NCBI GenBank assembly: GCA_023374025.1
Contig: SIJG01000026.1
Coordinates: forward strand, 947,715 to 1,011,714
DNA: 64,000 bases
Source: Heterodera schachtii
Lineage: Eukaryota > Nematoda > Chromadorea > Rhabditida > Heteroderidae
Reading direction: 5' to 3'
Shown here: piece after piece, positions 23,615 to 37,677 of the stretch
Numbering within the stretch: position 1 is the first letter of the stretch
Layout of the letters: every line of letters starts with the position of its first letter
Position numbers and translations under genes: made by a program
Notes under the pieces: model-generated
What the model was told of the DNA's origin: nothing
The model's database searches: none
Seen by the model: only the letters and a program-made list of their open reading frames with translations

Positions 23615-26600
23615 CGCTCTACTCTAGATAAAACTATTGTAAACAGAGAAAGTCCTTTTTTAACAACGTAAGAAGTAAGAAGCACGAATTTGTAGAATGG
23701 AAATAAGTTGGCGCACCACAACAATTAGGGCTTATAAAATAGGCATAAAAATGGAAATTTGGCACTAAAAGCCTAAAACTTAGGGGAGTAAAACATCAAA
23801 ATTTAAAAAGCAACAAAATTCTAATAAAAAAATATTAAATATAAAGGTGAAAAAGTCTAAAATTAAAAAACAACAAATTAAGCCAAAAGAAAAAGAAAAG
23901 TGTTTTTCCTACTATTTAGAGCATGTAGAAGCCAGGAAAAAAACATGCATTTGCATATTTTTGCAGCCCTAATAATCAATAACCATTTAAAAAATATTAA
24001 AAACGAAGCAAAACATAATTTATCTCGACATTTAGGATTTAAAAATGGGCTAAATTACAAAAAAGGAATTTTGTTTTCATATATTAATTTGCAGTTAACT
24101 TAATGAACATTTTACTTGACACATAAATTTATTATAAAATTTAAAAATCATGGCCGGACTCGGTGAGATTTACGAAATTAAGTGAAAAAAATTCGTAATA
24201 AGGTTCAAAATTCTAAAGTTAAGTGCACAAAAATAAAATTAAATGAAGAAAATGATTTATTTAATAACAAAAATGTTTCTATTTATTTAATATTTGCAAA
24301 TTCAAAAATTTTTAGGAAATCTTTAATATTCAAAAATAATTAAAGAATTCAAGTCATTGTAGAGACACTCGCAATATTATCTCAATCAATGAGTAATAAA
24401 TAATAAGAATTATTGGCAATAAATTAATCACGAAGAATGGTAAAAAATTTTTTAATAATTTATATTAAAATTATTTATGAAAGGAGGCATTTGGATTAGT
24501 GTTCAATGCAGCCAAAAGCAAGGGAAATTTATTTTTCTCCAACTAAATATTCAATTCAGATATTAAATACAATTAAAACATAATAATATAATTAAAAAAC
24601 TGAAACATCTAATTAAAGTACCTTTTAAATAAAATTATAATAAACAATAGAATATTAATCAAATAATTTACATTATTAAGGATATTCTTTGGAACTAAAT
24701 CAATTATATTAAGTATTAAATAAATAAAATACAAATTTTTAAAAACCTGGAAACAAAAATAAAATAAATAGTAGTAAAAATCGCGAAATATGCACCAAAA
24801 AAGAGAGAAAAAAATTGTAAAATAGACATTAAATAGGCAAAAAAATCCTCGATTATTACAAAAAAATACAAATATAAGCAAAACCAATTGGAAAAGATGG
24901 AATTCTTTTTTTCCATTTCATTAAGTCTTCAAAAATATTATATAAATCTATTTATGAAACAAAAATTTTTAGTGGGACCAAAAATTTTAAAAATGTATTA
25001 AAAATTTAATTATATTATTTTCATCTTATTATTTGAAATTAGTAATGATTCCCCGTAAAAGAAGAATAGAATTATTTTTAAATTAATAATTTATTTTAAA
25101 TTCATAATTATCTAAATGAGATAAAAACAGCATGCAACGCAGAATTAAATCTATCTGAATAAAAAGTAAAATAATTGAAAATTTTATCTATTTTTTTTAA
25201 ATAAAAATTAATTATTAAAATAAAATTAAAAATAATATTTGAATACGGAGCTCAACTCCAATTACGTTAGGGTACGGATAATGGAAATGAAAAACAAAAA
25301 AATGCATTTATTAATATAAGATATTTTGCTGTTAAATAACATTTATTTTTTTATTTTTTAAAAAAATAAAATAATTTTTTTTTCACATTACAAATGAAAA
25401 AAAACTCAGATTAGGAATTAATGCATGAGCAGGAAATTAAATTGAAACAGATCTAAAGAAGAACATTTAAAAAAAACATTTAAGAGTTAATAATAATAAA
25501 AAGAAATTAATTCAAAAATAAGAATTGAAAAATAAATAAGGTAATAAGGAATAATTATAACATTTCTAATTATTATGTTTAAATTCGTACATATTTTTAA
25601 AGAGATTAAAAACACTTAATAATTATAAGTTATAAACAAAAAAATTTTCTTAAGATAACAAAAAGAAACTCAAAAAAACATTTATTATATACATAGAACC
25701 GCCGGAGATCGATGGAACACTTTCGCGGAACCTCAACATGAAAATAGAATAAATAAAAGTTGATATTACAATTATCAATTTTTAATTGAAGCCAAATTTA
25801 TAATGCATTTAAATCATTTATTTTTCCGAAATAAGTCTAGCATAAATATTTGTTAAATGAACTAACAAAATTAAATTCTTAGAGAATTTAAATGGTCAAA
25901 GAAAGATGCTAATGAGGTCGTAAAATTCTAAAGTTAATGAATAAACTTAAAATTCACGAAGAAAATAAAAGATTTAAAAAAAAAAAATTAATATTTATTT
26001 ATTATTTTTAAATTTACTAATAAATTAATTAATTTTTCAGTGAAAGTTACATAAAAATTCAAAAGACAAAATATTTATTTGTGTAATTTTTAAAATTTTT
26101 ATTTCTTGTTCTTTAATTGATTTTTATTTATTTATTACTGGATTTATTATTTAAATTGGATATTTTCTTTAATTGAATTGTTATTAATATTTTATTTTGT
26201 TCAGTGTTGGAAATGGTTGTTCATGACGGTCGACTGATTTGTTTCCGATACTGTTTTATTCAAATAACTATATTTATTGTCAGGATAACAAAGGTTGTTT
26301 TTATAATTAGTTTTTTTATTATTAATTTATTCGTTAAATTGTTTAACTACTTAGACTGAAATAAAGGTATTTATTTTATTTTCAACTAAATTTTCTGCAT
26401 TTATTAGTTATTTGTTTCTGAAAGGGTCTACTATAGGTGCTATTAAATTCATCTCGTCATTATTGTTCTTTAAGACTGAAAAAACACTTTTACAAATATA
26501 AATAATATTCTTTCTAATTAAATATTAATTTTAAAATAATTTCTTATATTTTGATGGCATTTAATTCATTTAATGCAAAATAAATATCAATTTAATTATT

Positions 26601-27900
26601 GTCTAATAATATTATCATTCCGTAACACTTATTTTTTTATAATAAATGCTTCAAATTCTGTACAATCAACTACTTATATGTCTTATTATTTATTTGCTAC
26701 AAATTACGAATTAATAAGTTAATCAGAAAAATGAATCAAATGATTTATTATAATATAGCGACTACTTTTTTTTATCAATAATTAAAATTCGATCTGGGTA
26801 AAAACTTATTTTTTCTTAATGCAATTATATCATATAGTTCATTTTTATGAATTTTTTATTAGTTTCATTTCGTGTTAAAAATAAGATATTTGAAATTATG
26901 TATTCTCTATATGACTATATTATTTTAATTTTAATCAACATTTGCAATTATTTTACCGTTTTAACTGATTTGTAATTTATTTTGGCAGTGTTAGTTTAAA
27001 TTTGTGCAAGAGTTTTATTCTCTAGGTTTTTCAAGCCTTAAATTGAAATTAATTATTAAAAATCAAACAATCGTTTTGGGTTTAAAAATTCCATAATGCA
27101 TTTCAAATGTGATCAACTTTTTTAAAAATTTAATTTATGAATTTTTATTTAAATTTTTTTTTAATTTAAATTTTTTGTTCAGCATTAATATTATCTGAAG
27201 TAATTTATTTCAAGTTTCTTAATTAAGATGTAAATTTCCAAGTTTATTCACCAACACTTTTTCTGAAAAATTATTTTTTAAAGAGTATTACTTTTGATAA
27301 TAAAGAAATTAATGAACTTTCTTAAATTTTTCATAGTCTGAGTTGGCCAATATAAGTGTTATGTTCATTGTCTCTAAATGTTTTTTTTTTTTTTTTTTTT
27401 TGTAATTTTAGTTGATTTGCAAAAACTCTGGTGACTACCGAAATTTAATTTGATGTTATCTGTTATTTTTCAAATGTTTTGTAATTTTAATTTAATTATT
27501 ATAGTAATTCTTTAATAAAATTTTAATCATATGTTTTAAAATTATCTAATTAATCCATATTTTATTTAATTATTATTTTTCAAAATTATGTTTTTAACCT
27601 ATTTTTACCAAATGCTTCTCTTTAAACAATAATAATTTTCCTTTATGATGCCCGCTATTTTCATATTTTTATCATCTTTTAATTTTTATTTTATCGAAAT
27701 ATTATTAATTTTCAATAACAATTTTTCAATGGTTTTCAAATTTTTTCTTTTTAATAATAAATGTAGAACTTAGCTCTTAGTTGAAAAAAATTATTATTTT
27801 AAATAGAATTATTATTATTTTTTAAATTTTTATAAATTATTTTGATATTTAAAATTTTTCTTCATTCGGTAGATTAATATTTTTTTAATAATTTGATAAA
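23615..27900. other. AT-rich intergenic stretch, no gene seen
   Basis: A-rich on the plus strand to about 26.0 kb, then T-rich. Frames at 23900-24103, 24609-24887 and 24716-24916 are low-complexity. A GC-balanced segment follows an ATTTATTATATA string at 25683-25738. Confidence 0.45.
27381..27401. repeat. Poly-T run, 21 nt
   Basis: Twenty-one uninterrupted T residues. It could be a retroposon tail on the minus strand, but I see no element attached. Confidence 0.9.
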
Positions 27901-29391
27901 TATATCAATCATTACATTCTTTTTGATGTCAAGCTATGTACTATTAAGCATTTGTCTGAAGATTATATAAAAATTAAGAAATAAGAGTAAAAATAGTTTA
28001 ATTTTAAATTAAAATTTCTTTTATGATTTGCTCCATGTTCTTAAGCCAAATATAATATTATTTTTTAAAGTTTTGACTATTTTATTTATTTTTTTCATTG
28101 TTTATAAATTCGACAATAACAAATGTAAAATTGAATTAAATTGTTTTTATTTAGAGTTTTGGTTTTAACTTTTCAAATAACAAACATGGAAAAAATTACT
28201 GCCACAATTAGTTTATTGTTTAAATTTATTTCGTATTTTTACAAAAATATATTTGTTGCTTGTGAAATTGAATTAAATTTTGTTTTCTTTTTGGGTTACA
28301 TTTTTGCTTAAACTTTTTTCCTTATTGATTAACATATTGTAGTAACAATAAATACATTAATTAAATCATTGCTTAATATTTTTTCTAATGCAATTTTATA
28401 AAATTTATTGATATTGGATTTTGCATCTAATTATGCCAATATGTTTATAATATTTAGCTTTCTTTATTTTACTGATTTCAATTACATGTACCAAAGATGC
28501 CAAGACCAATAGTATTATAATGATTTATCATTAATTTATTTTCCTTCCAAATCTTCAATCCTGTATGAATCAGGTGTCGTCGCGTTGACAACAACGATTT
28601 TTAAACAATTCTTCGGTAACAAGCTTAAAAATTCAAATTATTTGCACAATAATAAGTAATAACTTTTAATAATTTGTGAAATTGTAATTTTTTATTCAAC
28701 GAATTTTAATTATTATTATAATAATTTAATCTATTTTTTCTCTTATTATTTTTTCTATTTTAATCTCATGTCATGTCGTTGAATAATACCGCCGTTGAAA
28801 TGTGCATTGAGTCTATTATAAATTAAAAATATTAGATATTTATTTGATTGGTTTATTAATTTTTAATCTCCTTTAATGTTATTTTTGCTGAATATTTGGG
28901 TATGTTTTATTATAATTTATTCAATCGTTAATTTTTTTTTTGTAAAAATTGTTAATTTTTATTAAATTTAGAAATTAAAAATTTTTAAGTATTTATTTGT
29001 TTATATATTCAAAATCAAAGGGTATTTTAAATTTAATTCTTGGGTATTTTTGTATTCTAGTAATATTTTTAATTAAATTTATTGCTGAAATTATGTTAAT
29101 ATTATTATTGTTAAATCATTCCACCTCTCCACTAAGGGTACTTCTTTTACATTTTCACTTGATTAATAATTATTTATTTATTTAATTCAAAATTATTATT
29201 TTTTTCCTCTTTTATAGTGAATTAAATTTTTATAAAAACTTCATTTTGCATTTTATTTTTTCTAAAATTCTTAATTAACAATAATTACATGTATAAATGA
29301 AAAGTGAAATTGAAATTAAATAATTATTTAAATTATATTAATTTTGTATTTGCATTCAGTTATAATACAATTTTATATATAAGCAATACTT
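27901..29391. repeat. Direct duplication, copy 1 (1,491 bp)
   Basis: This block is repeated at 31376-32867, offset 3,475 bp (3,476 after one indel). I noticed only two differences: one extra T in a T run near the 3' end and an A/C change (ATAATACAA against ATAATACCA). Flanking sequence differs at both ends. No TIRs, poly-A tail, Helitron ends or coding frame are evident; the 62-codon frame at 28997-29185 is hydrophobic low-complexity and is identical in the other copy only because the DNA is. It reads as a recent segmental duplication or an assembly duplication. Confidence 0.95.
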
Positions 29392-30242
29392 ACGGGAGAG
29401 AATATAAAGCTCAAGAGATTATGAAAATTTAAATAAATTTTTACTTAATTCTGCGATTTAAAAATATCGATATTAAATTTAAATTTTTTTATATAAGTGA
29501 TAAGAATTTAATATTTTTAATTTTTTTTTATTTTTCTTTAATGAATTTTTTATAATAAAAATGCCTTATTTGTATTTTCTAAATATTTCAAATACTCTTT
29601 ATTTTCATATTTTAATTTGTGTTTCAATATGTTATGATATTTATTACATCAATTAACTGAAAGGAAAGAATTGGTGTATTTTATTTGAAATTAATTTTTT
29701 TTTTAATTTTTGGTTTTGGTTGGTTATATTTTTTTTTTGTAATATTATATAATAAGTAAAAAATCAAAGAATTTTCAGTAAATTATTTCTAATTTTATCC
29801 TCTATTTTTTATTTCTTTAATCTTTAAAAGTTGTTGTAATAATATCTAGTTATAAACTAATGGAGTTTGTAGAATCGATCATCAGCTGATGCTCATTTTT
29901 TTGATTCCTAATAAGGGTAATTAATTTTATTGGAATTAATTTTTATTTATCTGTCAATGATTTTTTAATTTTATTTGCTCATTTAATATTTCAGCAGTTA
30001 AAATGACTGTTTAATATTTTAAATGCCTTTACAAATAAATCAATTATTTATTATCACTTTAATTTTCTATTTTCGTAAATTTTCATTTTGTAATATGTAT
30101 TCTAAACAAAATTAATTGAATGACTATTATGGGGGTAACATCGAATAAACAAAAAATAATTTTAAATGAATTTATCTTAAGTGCTGATAAAAATGTTTAT
30201 CTTAAAATATTTTATTTACTTACCTATGACAACGAATGAATG
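29392..30242. other. T-rich sequence between the duplicated blocks
   Basis: AT-rich spacer without ORF or RNA gene. Confidence 0.5.
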
Positions 30243-31376
30243 AATGTGATTTCTTAGTAAGTGTATACTTTCATTATTTTTTTTTGCTTTTATGAATGTT
30301 CATTTCAGTTGTGCAAATTTTTTCAATATAATTTTTCTTGACCTCGTGCAAAGTTTCCAGGTCCATGAGAAATTGAACTGTTTTCTTATATTTTCGAAAA
30401 AAAATTTTATGTTTATGCTTTCGGCTTTTAATAATCGATTTTTGAATTATATTTGAAGATTAATGTGTAAAGATTTTGAAATTCTTACTTTAGGTAATTA
30501 AATTAGGGTAAGTTCTATTATCAAAGAAAATTTGTTTAGCAATATTTTATTTTAATTGAATAAATAAAAAGACTATCATTTTGAAATTTATTATAATATG
30601 AATTTTGTATTTGTTAATCTCTTTTGCGACTCCAAAATATATTTATTTAAATCATGATTTTTTAGATATATTTTTAATAATTAATATTTTTTATTTTTAC
30701 TGGTATAATTTTAGTTAAAATAAAATTCAAAATTAATTCGATGAACTATTAAAAATATACAAAAATGATTTAAAATTAATTAAAAGAATGCTTTTAATCA
30801 TCAATAAGATTATTAAAGAAAAATTTATTTTGAAGCAATGGTGTATCAGAATACTTGTCATCTCCAGTCAATTTTGTGTAATCAAAGGAATTAAAGTGCT
30901 GTGTTTGTTCATAAAACTTTTTTATGATAAGTGTTATTTATAATAATTAATAAAAGTAATCTTATCTTTTAATTTATTTTTTTTTGCAAATGTAATTGAT
31001 TCAATTTTAATTACTTTGATTATATTCTTGGCGATTTCCGGAAACTTCCATCGCTGTATTGTGTCGGCAGTTTTCCATTTTTTTATTTTGAAAGAGTAAT
31101 CATGCTATAGTAACACATTTTTTTTCCATACGGATTGCATTTATTTGTATTGAATGCTTACTTTATTCAATCTTTGCTTTTTTTGATCATTTAAATTTTT
31201 ATAAAATAAAATATAATCTTTCATTGCTTAATATTGCAATTTTTTTTTATAAATTAGCACGATTTTTTTTATTAAAATTATTTAGGTTTGAAAAAGATCG
31301 TATTTTAAAATTTGCCTTCTTAATTAAATAAAGTGAAATATCAATTGAAAGTATACAATTACTAAGAAATCACATT
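30243..31376. mobile_element. Candidate DNA transposon or MITE with 31-bp TIRs
   Basis: Left end (30243-30273) starts AATGTGATTTCTTAGTAAGT. The reverse complement of the right end (31346-31376) starts AATGTGATTTCTTAGTAATT. The arms match at 30 of 31 positions. The internal 1.07 kb has no transposase frame, so the element is non-autonomous or gutted. I see no clean target duplication. The right terminus coincides to the base with the start of the second duplicated block. The right third contains a segment related to 50499-50870. Confidence 0.7.
30848..31180 (+). repeat. Interspersed repeat, copy A (partner at 50499)
   Basis: Shared islands with the 50.5-kb copy include GTAATCAAAGGAATTAAAGT, TTGATTCAATTTTAATTACT, ATATTCTTGGCGATTT and GATTGCATTTATTTGTATT, in the same order and with similar spacing. 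The part between CTTGGCGATTT and TTTTCCATTT differs most. There is no ORF. It may be a fragment of a transposon family or a non-coding RNA family. Confidence 0.8.
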
Positions 31377-32867
31377 ATATCAATCATTACATTCTTTTTG
31401 ATGTCAAGCTATGTACTATTAAGCATTTGTCTGAAGATTATATAAAAATTAAGAAATAAGAGTAAAAATAGTTTAATTTTAAATTAAAATTTCTTTTATG
31501 ATTTGCTCCATGTTCTTAAGCCAAATATAATATTATTTTTTAAAGTTTTGACTATTTTATTTATTTTTTTCATTGTTTATAAATTCGACAATAACAAATG
31601 TAAAATTGAATTAAATTGTTTTTATTTAGAGTTTTGGTTTTAACTTTTCAAATAACAAACATGGAAAAAATTACTGCCACAATTAGTTTATTGTTTAAAT
31701 TTATTTCGTATTTTTACAAAAATATATTTGTTGCTTGTGAAATTGAATTAAATTTTGTTTTCTTTTTGGGTTACATTTTTGCTTAAACTTTTTTCCTTAT
31801 TGATTAACATATTGTAGTAACAATAAATACATTAATTAAATCATTGCTTAATATTTTTTCTAATGCAATTTTATAAAATTTATTGATATTGGATTTTGCA
31901 TCTAATTATGCCAATATGTTTATAATATTTAGCTTTCTTTATTTTACTGATTTCAATTACATGTACCAAAGATGCCAAGACCAATAGTATTATAATGATT
32001 TATCATTAATTTATTTTCCTTCCAAATCTTCAATCCTGTATGAATCAGGTGTCGTCGCGTTGACAACAACGATTTTTAAACAATTCTTCGGTAACAAGCT
32101 TAAAAATTCAAATTATTTGCACAATAATAAGTAATAACTTTTAATAATTTGTGAAATTGTAATTTTTTATTCAACGAATTTTAATTATTATTATAATAAT
32201 TTAATCTATTTTTTCTCTTATTATTTTTTCTATTTTAATCTCATGTCATGTCGTTGAATAATACCGCCGTTGAAATGTGCATTGAGTCTATTATAAATTA
32301 AAAATATTAGATATTTATTTGATTGGTTTATTAATTTTTAATCTCCTTTAATGTTATTTTTGCTGAATATTTGGGTATGTTTTATTATAATTTATTCAAT
32401 CGTTAATTTTTTTTTTGTAAAAATTGTTAATTTTTATTAAATTTAGAAATTAAAAATTTTTAAGTATTTATTTGTTTATATATTCAAAATCAAAGGGTAT
32501 TTTAAATTTAATTCTTGGGTATTTTTGTATTCTAGTAATATTTTTAATTAAATTTATTGCTGAAATTATGTTAATATTATTATTGTTAAATCATTCCACC
32601 TCTCCACTAAGGGTACTTCTTTTACATTTTCACTTGATTAATAATTATTTATTTATTTAATTCAAAATTATTATTTTTTTCCTCTTTTATAGTGAATTAA
32701 ATTTTTATAAAAACTTCATTTTGCATTTTTATTTTTTCTAAAATTCTTAATTAACAATAATTACATGTATAAATGAAAAGTGAAATTGAAATTAAATAAT
32801 TATTTAAATTATATTAATTTTGTATTTGCATTCAGTTATAATACCATTTTATATATAAGCAATACTT
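31376..32867. repeat. Direct duplication, copy 2 (1,492 bp)
   Basis: Partner of the block at 27901-29391. Its left boundary falls exactly at the outer base of the TIR element at 30243-31376; its right boundary (after AATACTT) has no obvious feature. The near-identity of AT-rich non-coding DNA implies a very recent event or a haplotype joined in tandem by the assembler. Confidence 0.95.
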
Positions 32868-35800
32868 TTGAATTAGTTTTTTCTATAAAATCCATGCATC
32901 GTTTTGATTTATCATTATAAAAGAATTAAGAAAATATTCTGTAATTATATAATCAGTATCAATTTTTTCATATTAATTTCATATAATATAATAATTACAA
33001 ATTCTTTAAATAAATCATGTCAGAATGCTGAGTAGATTTTTATTTTCCTACGACATTTTAGTGAGTTTGATTTACGAATAATTATTGCATTTTTAAACAA
33101 TTATTCTTTTATTCATGAAAATGGTTTTGTTTTTGATTTTTACACAAATTATTTTCTGCAAAATTGGAAAAATAAAATAAAAAAAGCTTACATTTTATTC
33201 TAAAAAAGAATATAAAGAACTTCTGTTAACTGTTGATTAAAAAATCTTATTAAAATGGTTAACATGCCTTTTTAATTATTGAAATTTAAATTTGAATCCC
33301 ATCAGTGTTATGGTTTAAAAAATTAAAAATGCTTATTGTTGATGGAATTAAAAGACAGTAGGAATTTTAATATATTAGAAAATATTCATGGCTGGGACTT
33401 ACATAATAATTTTAAATATTTGTTATGTATAAAGAATTGCATTAAAAAGGATAATAAAAATTGGAGATTTAATAAACGACGTTGGAAAGTAAAACACTGA
33501 AAATTTTATTAAATGGAATTAATATTTCTTTTCTCAAAATATAAATATTATTCACGCAAATATACGTAAATTTACGATCTAATTAAACAAACAAATAAAA
33601 ATATGGCATTTTAAAGAAAATATACATATAAATTCAATTCTAGTGGAAAAAATAAATAGATTTAAAAGGCGCAAATTTCAATTATAAAAATAGTTTAAAA
33701 TATTCAAATATCAAAAACTACAAGCTTATCCTTTTAAATCTCAGAATAAAAGTAACATTTTACTTTTAAAATAACCAGACAATAAAAATGAAACATTGAA
33801 AAAAGCTTTTAATGAAAGCTAATATTCCTCATGAGAAGCTAAATTTATTAAAATGTATAAAATTATTTAAATTAATAACCCTAATCAATAAAAATATGGT
33901 TCATTTTACTTGGAGAAAATAACTAAAAATAAACATTGTCTTTTAAATAAAAATAATAAATACATGACAAGCATTTAACTGACTGTAAATCACAAAAACA
34001 ATTGATGTTGGTCTAAAATTAGATTAAAATATAGTTTAATTTTATTGTGTTATTATTATAAATTATTGTCATAAATTGAATTTATTTAATTTAAATTACC
34101 CAATTGTTGTTATCCTTTGAGAGAAGATCGATGCACATATAAAAGGCCGCCTAATAACTTGTACGATATTATTTAATAATTCTTATAATTTAAATTTTTG
34201 AAAATAAAATTAACAAAAAACTCAAGATAATATAAGCGAATATTAATTTTTTTTTCTTCTAATTTTTAAATCATTACAATTATGGTAAAACCAAAATTTA
34301 ATCAAATTTCAAAAATTAAAGGTATGATTTAATTCTATTATCATATTGTTTCAAATTTACACTTAAATAAATATTAATATTATTCAAAAAACATCAATGA
34401 ATATGTATATTCCAATATTATTTAATACAGACTTCTTTAAATATCAATAATTACGGGGGTAAATGAATAGTTTTATAATTAACATTAAAAAATGTTATTC
34501 TACTAAATTAAAATTCACATTTTATTCGCAATTTCATTTTTTCTTTATTTGTTGGTGTTGTACATTTGACTGTCGTAGTCGTTGGTACTTGGTATAATTA
34601 TATATTTTATGTATTTCGTTAAAATTTTTATTATTTGTCTTTATTATTATATTCTTTAAAAGAATTAATGATTATAAAAACAAATATTTGAGTTTTTAAA
34701 TTAAATTTTCACTTTCTTTTTATTTGCATTAAAATATAATATACATACATAAAATCATTTATCTATTTTTATACACATCAGGTTTTATTGTTATGGAGAA
34801 CCATGGGTTTATTAGCACATATAAATTTTATCTTATTGGTAAATTATTACTAAATTAGAAAATTATTAAATATTTTTTAAATTATATTTAATAACAAATG
34901 AATAATTTTTTTTAAATCATTTTTAATATTTTAATAAAAACCAAAAATAATGATTATGAATTAAATCATAAATAAATCTCTTGTCTGCATGCATTTGGTC
35001 TTAAAGTCCATGTCGACAGACGACGCGCTTTATTTATTGTATTTTTTTACAAATAATTAATTCGAAATTAAATAATATTTTAGTTTTTATTTTTATTAGT
35101 CTTTTCATCTGATCTCTTTTTTTCTATTTTTTCTTAAATATTTAAAAGCTTCAAATTAATAAAAATATTTTTATTGATACTTTTTTAGGTTTTGCTTAGC
35201 ATGTCAAAATTTAATTCTTGTTGCACTTTATTTTATTTATAGTTTAAGAAATTAATCACTTTACTGAAGTCCGGTTGAAAAATTACTCTTTGAAAGTTAA
35301 TTCTGTCTAGTGTAGGAAAAAATGAAATAATTCTTATTATTTTTTAAATTAATTCAGAAATTAAATATGTTTAATTTGTGTATTATTCATAGCTTAATGC
35401 TTTTTAAATTTTTGTTTTTGATTTGCTATATATAATTGTAGTTATATTATTGTATAGAAAATATATAATATTATTTTATTGAATTAATTATTATATACTT
35501 AGGCTGTAAAATAAGTTTTCGCACAAATTTTTTGAAAAGAAATTTTTTTATAATATAATTCAAAAAAGCACAATCATGATTCAAAATATATGCCATTATT
35601 ATCGATTTTGAGTTTGATATTTTGTCAAGTAAGAGGCCAATCACATGCAAAACTATTTAAGCAGTTTGAGTTGACTAAGGCAAAGTTATGACTATAAATA
35701 CATAAGATAAACCTCTAATACCTAATAAATGAATTAATGGAGGACCGAGAACTGAAAATGCTCTCCAAAAAATGGGATTTTCCAAGACCACCAATAACAA

Positions 35801-35963
35801 ATTTTTAAAAAAGTGATCTTTGAGTAATTCATACAAAAAATATTAAAAGTAATTAAATTGACAATAGAAATTTATTTAATTTTGGTTTTTACGACTATCG
35901 GTTATATTTATTTATTATTTCCGTTTAATTTAAATTTTGTTTATTTTTTTTAGTGGGTAATCA
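32868..35963. other. AT-rich intergenic stretch, no gene seen
   Basis: A-rich at about 33.15-34.05 kb, otherwise T-rich. GC-balanced short segments at about 34560-34595 and 34985-35035. No ORF above 60 codons. Confidence 0.45.
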
Positions 35964-36024
35964 AGGGCGTAGACAGGGCGGGGGGGGGGGCTGAGAGGGC
36001 TAAAGCCCCCCCCCCCCCCCCCCG
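35964..36024. repeat. G/C homopolymer foldback
   Basis: GGGCGTAGACAGGGC leads into a run of 11 G, then CTGAGAGGGCTAAAG and a run of 18 C. The G and C runs can pair. GGGCGTAG-CAG followed by poly-G is a style I associate with ends of MITEs in several animal genomes, from memory. It lies 90 bp before a GC hairpin. Confidence 0.7.
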
Positions 36025-36113
36025 AAACCTAAAAAAATAAAAATTGCAGTAAAATTTTTTGAAATTTTAAGCAATTTCTTAACAAAATTGCATTAAAAAA
36101 CTCAAAAATTTTC

Positions 36114-36139
36114 CCGGCGGCGCTTATCAGCACCGCCGG
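36114..36139. repeat. GC hairpin, reverse orientation, with compensatory closing pair
   Basis: CCGGCGGCGCT, loop TATC, AGCACCGCCGG. This is the reverse-complement orientation of the 23083 copy. The loop-closing pair is T-A here but C-G elsewhere, so both arms changed together. Upstream CTCAAAAATTTTCC and TTAACAAAATTGCATT match the flank of the other members. Confidence 0.88.
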
Positions 36140-36825
36140 ACCCTCATTTTACCATATTTTTGAAAAATGTGGTCCAAAATGGCAAAAATAGTATTTTTTT
36201 GGCGAAAAACGGCGATACACCCCTAAAAATTAATTTTTATTCATTCCATCAAATTCTGTTAACGAAAGAATATTTTTCTATTATCATTTGTTACAATAAA
36301 AATTAATAAAAATGCAATTTATTTTTATTTATAACAAAATGACAAAGAATTTAAATGTTAATTAATGATATTTTAAATAAAAGAATAAATTATCCATTAA
36401 TATTTTCCGTGTTAATATTTTTCTTTGCTTATTCAATTTTTCATTCTTATTTTTTTTTGTGAATTTTTTCAATTAACACAAAAACTGATATTTTCATTTT
36501 CTATTTTTATGCTTTTTTTTTGGAATTCTATATTTTTTTGACCATTTTTATACCTTACATTTTTATATTCATTGAAATTATTAGATGGATTCATAATAAA
36601 CTGCTTCTGGTTTTCGTCAAAATGACCAAATATTCTTTTAGTTTTTCATAAAAAAACAATTTTGTTTAATCATTTAAGTTCCCTTTTTTTATCTAATTAA
36701 AAGCTGAACAATCATCTTTTTTATTTATATATTTAATTATATTAAATGAAGTTAATGGAAGACTTAAATAATTTTTAATGTAAATATCATATAAATTAGA
36801 TTTCATTTTATTTTTGAAAATGTAC

Positions 36826-36953
36826 CCCAAAAAATCGGTTTTTTTTCAAAAATAAGATGTCAAAAATAATTTTTTTTTTTTTTTTAAGTACTAAAAGTGA
36901 TTTCTAAGCCTATTTAGGTCATTTTTATGGCAATTTGTGCCTATTTCACCCTT
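36826..36953 (+). repeat. Interspersed repeat, copy A (reverse partner at 44697)
   Basis: It begins GAAAATGTACCCC, contains a 16-nt T run, then AAAAGTGATTCTAA-like text, TAGGTCATTTTTATGGCA and GTGCCTATTTCAC. The same blocks occur in order on the minus strand at 44820-44697. Non-coding, about 128 bp. Confidence 0.8.
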
Positions 36954-37175
36954 TACGAGGATTTTTATCAAAAAATAATCATTAAAAAAATTTTATTTAC
37001 ATATTTTTTTCAAATTAAATAAGACGAACACAAATCAATCGGGAAATGACGACTGCATAAACTAACTCAACTAACCATCACACAAAATCACAAATGCAAA
37101 TAACACAAAAATAAAACAAAACGCCAAAATATATTTTAAAATCACAATATTATCACATAACTTTTAAGATCATCA

Positions 37176-37677
37176 CCCCTCTCTCTTTTCTCTCTCTCTC
37201 TCTCTGTCCCTCTCTCTCCCCCCTCTCTCTTTTCCCTCTCTCTATTTCTCTCTCTCCCCCTTTCGGTCCCTATCTCTCTACCTCTCCTCTTTTCTATCCC
37301 TCTCTCCTCTCTCTATCTCACTCTCTTCCCCTCTCTCTCTTCTCTCTCTCTCTCTTCTCCCTCACTCTCTCTTTTCTCTCTCCCTCTCTCTTCCCTCTCT
37401 CTCTCTCTCTCTCTTCTCTCTTTCCCTCTCTCTATTTCTCTCTCTCCCCTTTCTGTCCCTATCTCTATACCTATCTCTCTCTCATTCTCTTCTATCTCTC
37501 TCTCATCTCTCTCATTGTCTTTTCTCTCTCCCTTTCTCTCTCTTCCCTTTCAATTTCTCTCCCTCTCTCTTCCCTCTCTCTATATCTCACTCTTCCCCTC
37601 TCTCTCTCTCTGTCTCCCATTCTCTTCTCTCTATCTCTCTCTCTCTTAACATCTCTCCACTCTCTCTCACCTCCCCC
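37176..37677. repeat. Polypyrimidine (CT)-rich tract, about 500 bp
   Basis: Almost pure C/T on the plus strand, made of CTCTCT with TTTCTC, CCCCC and TGTCCC variants. An internal copy pair is visible: TTTCCCTCTCTCTATTTCTC at 37231 and at 37421, 190 bp apart. Mirror-symmetric pyrimidine tracts can form triplex (H-) DNA. A direct repeat of about 27 bp flanks the tract: CAATATTATCACATAACTTT at 37145 and CAATATATCACATAACTTTT at 37677. Confidence 0.95.

Noticed and set aside
27901..29391. Helitron or LTR element as cause of the duplication
   Set aside because: No TC start with hairpin and CTRR end, no TIRs or LTRs, and no coding remnant.
28997..32660. Two identical 62-codon frames as a conserved small gene
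   Set aside because: They lie inside a recent 1.49-kb DNA duplication, so identity says nothing about coding. Their composition is typical AT-rich noise.
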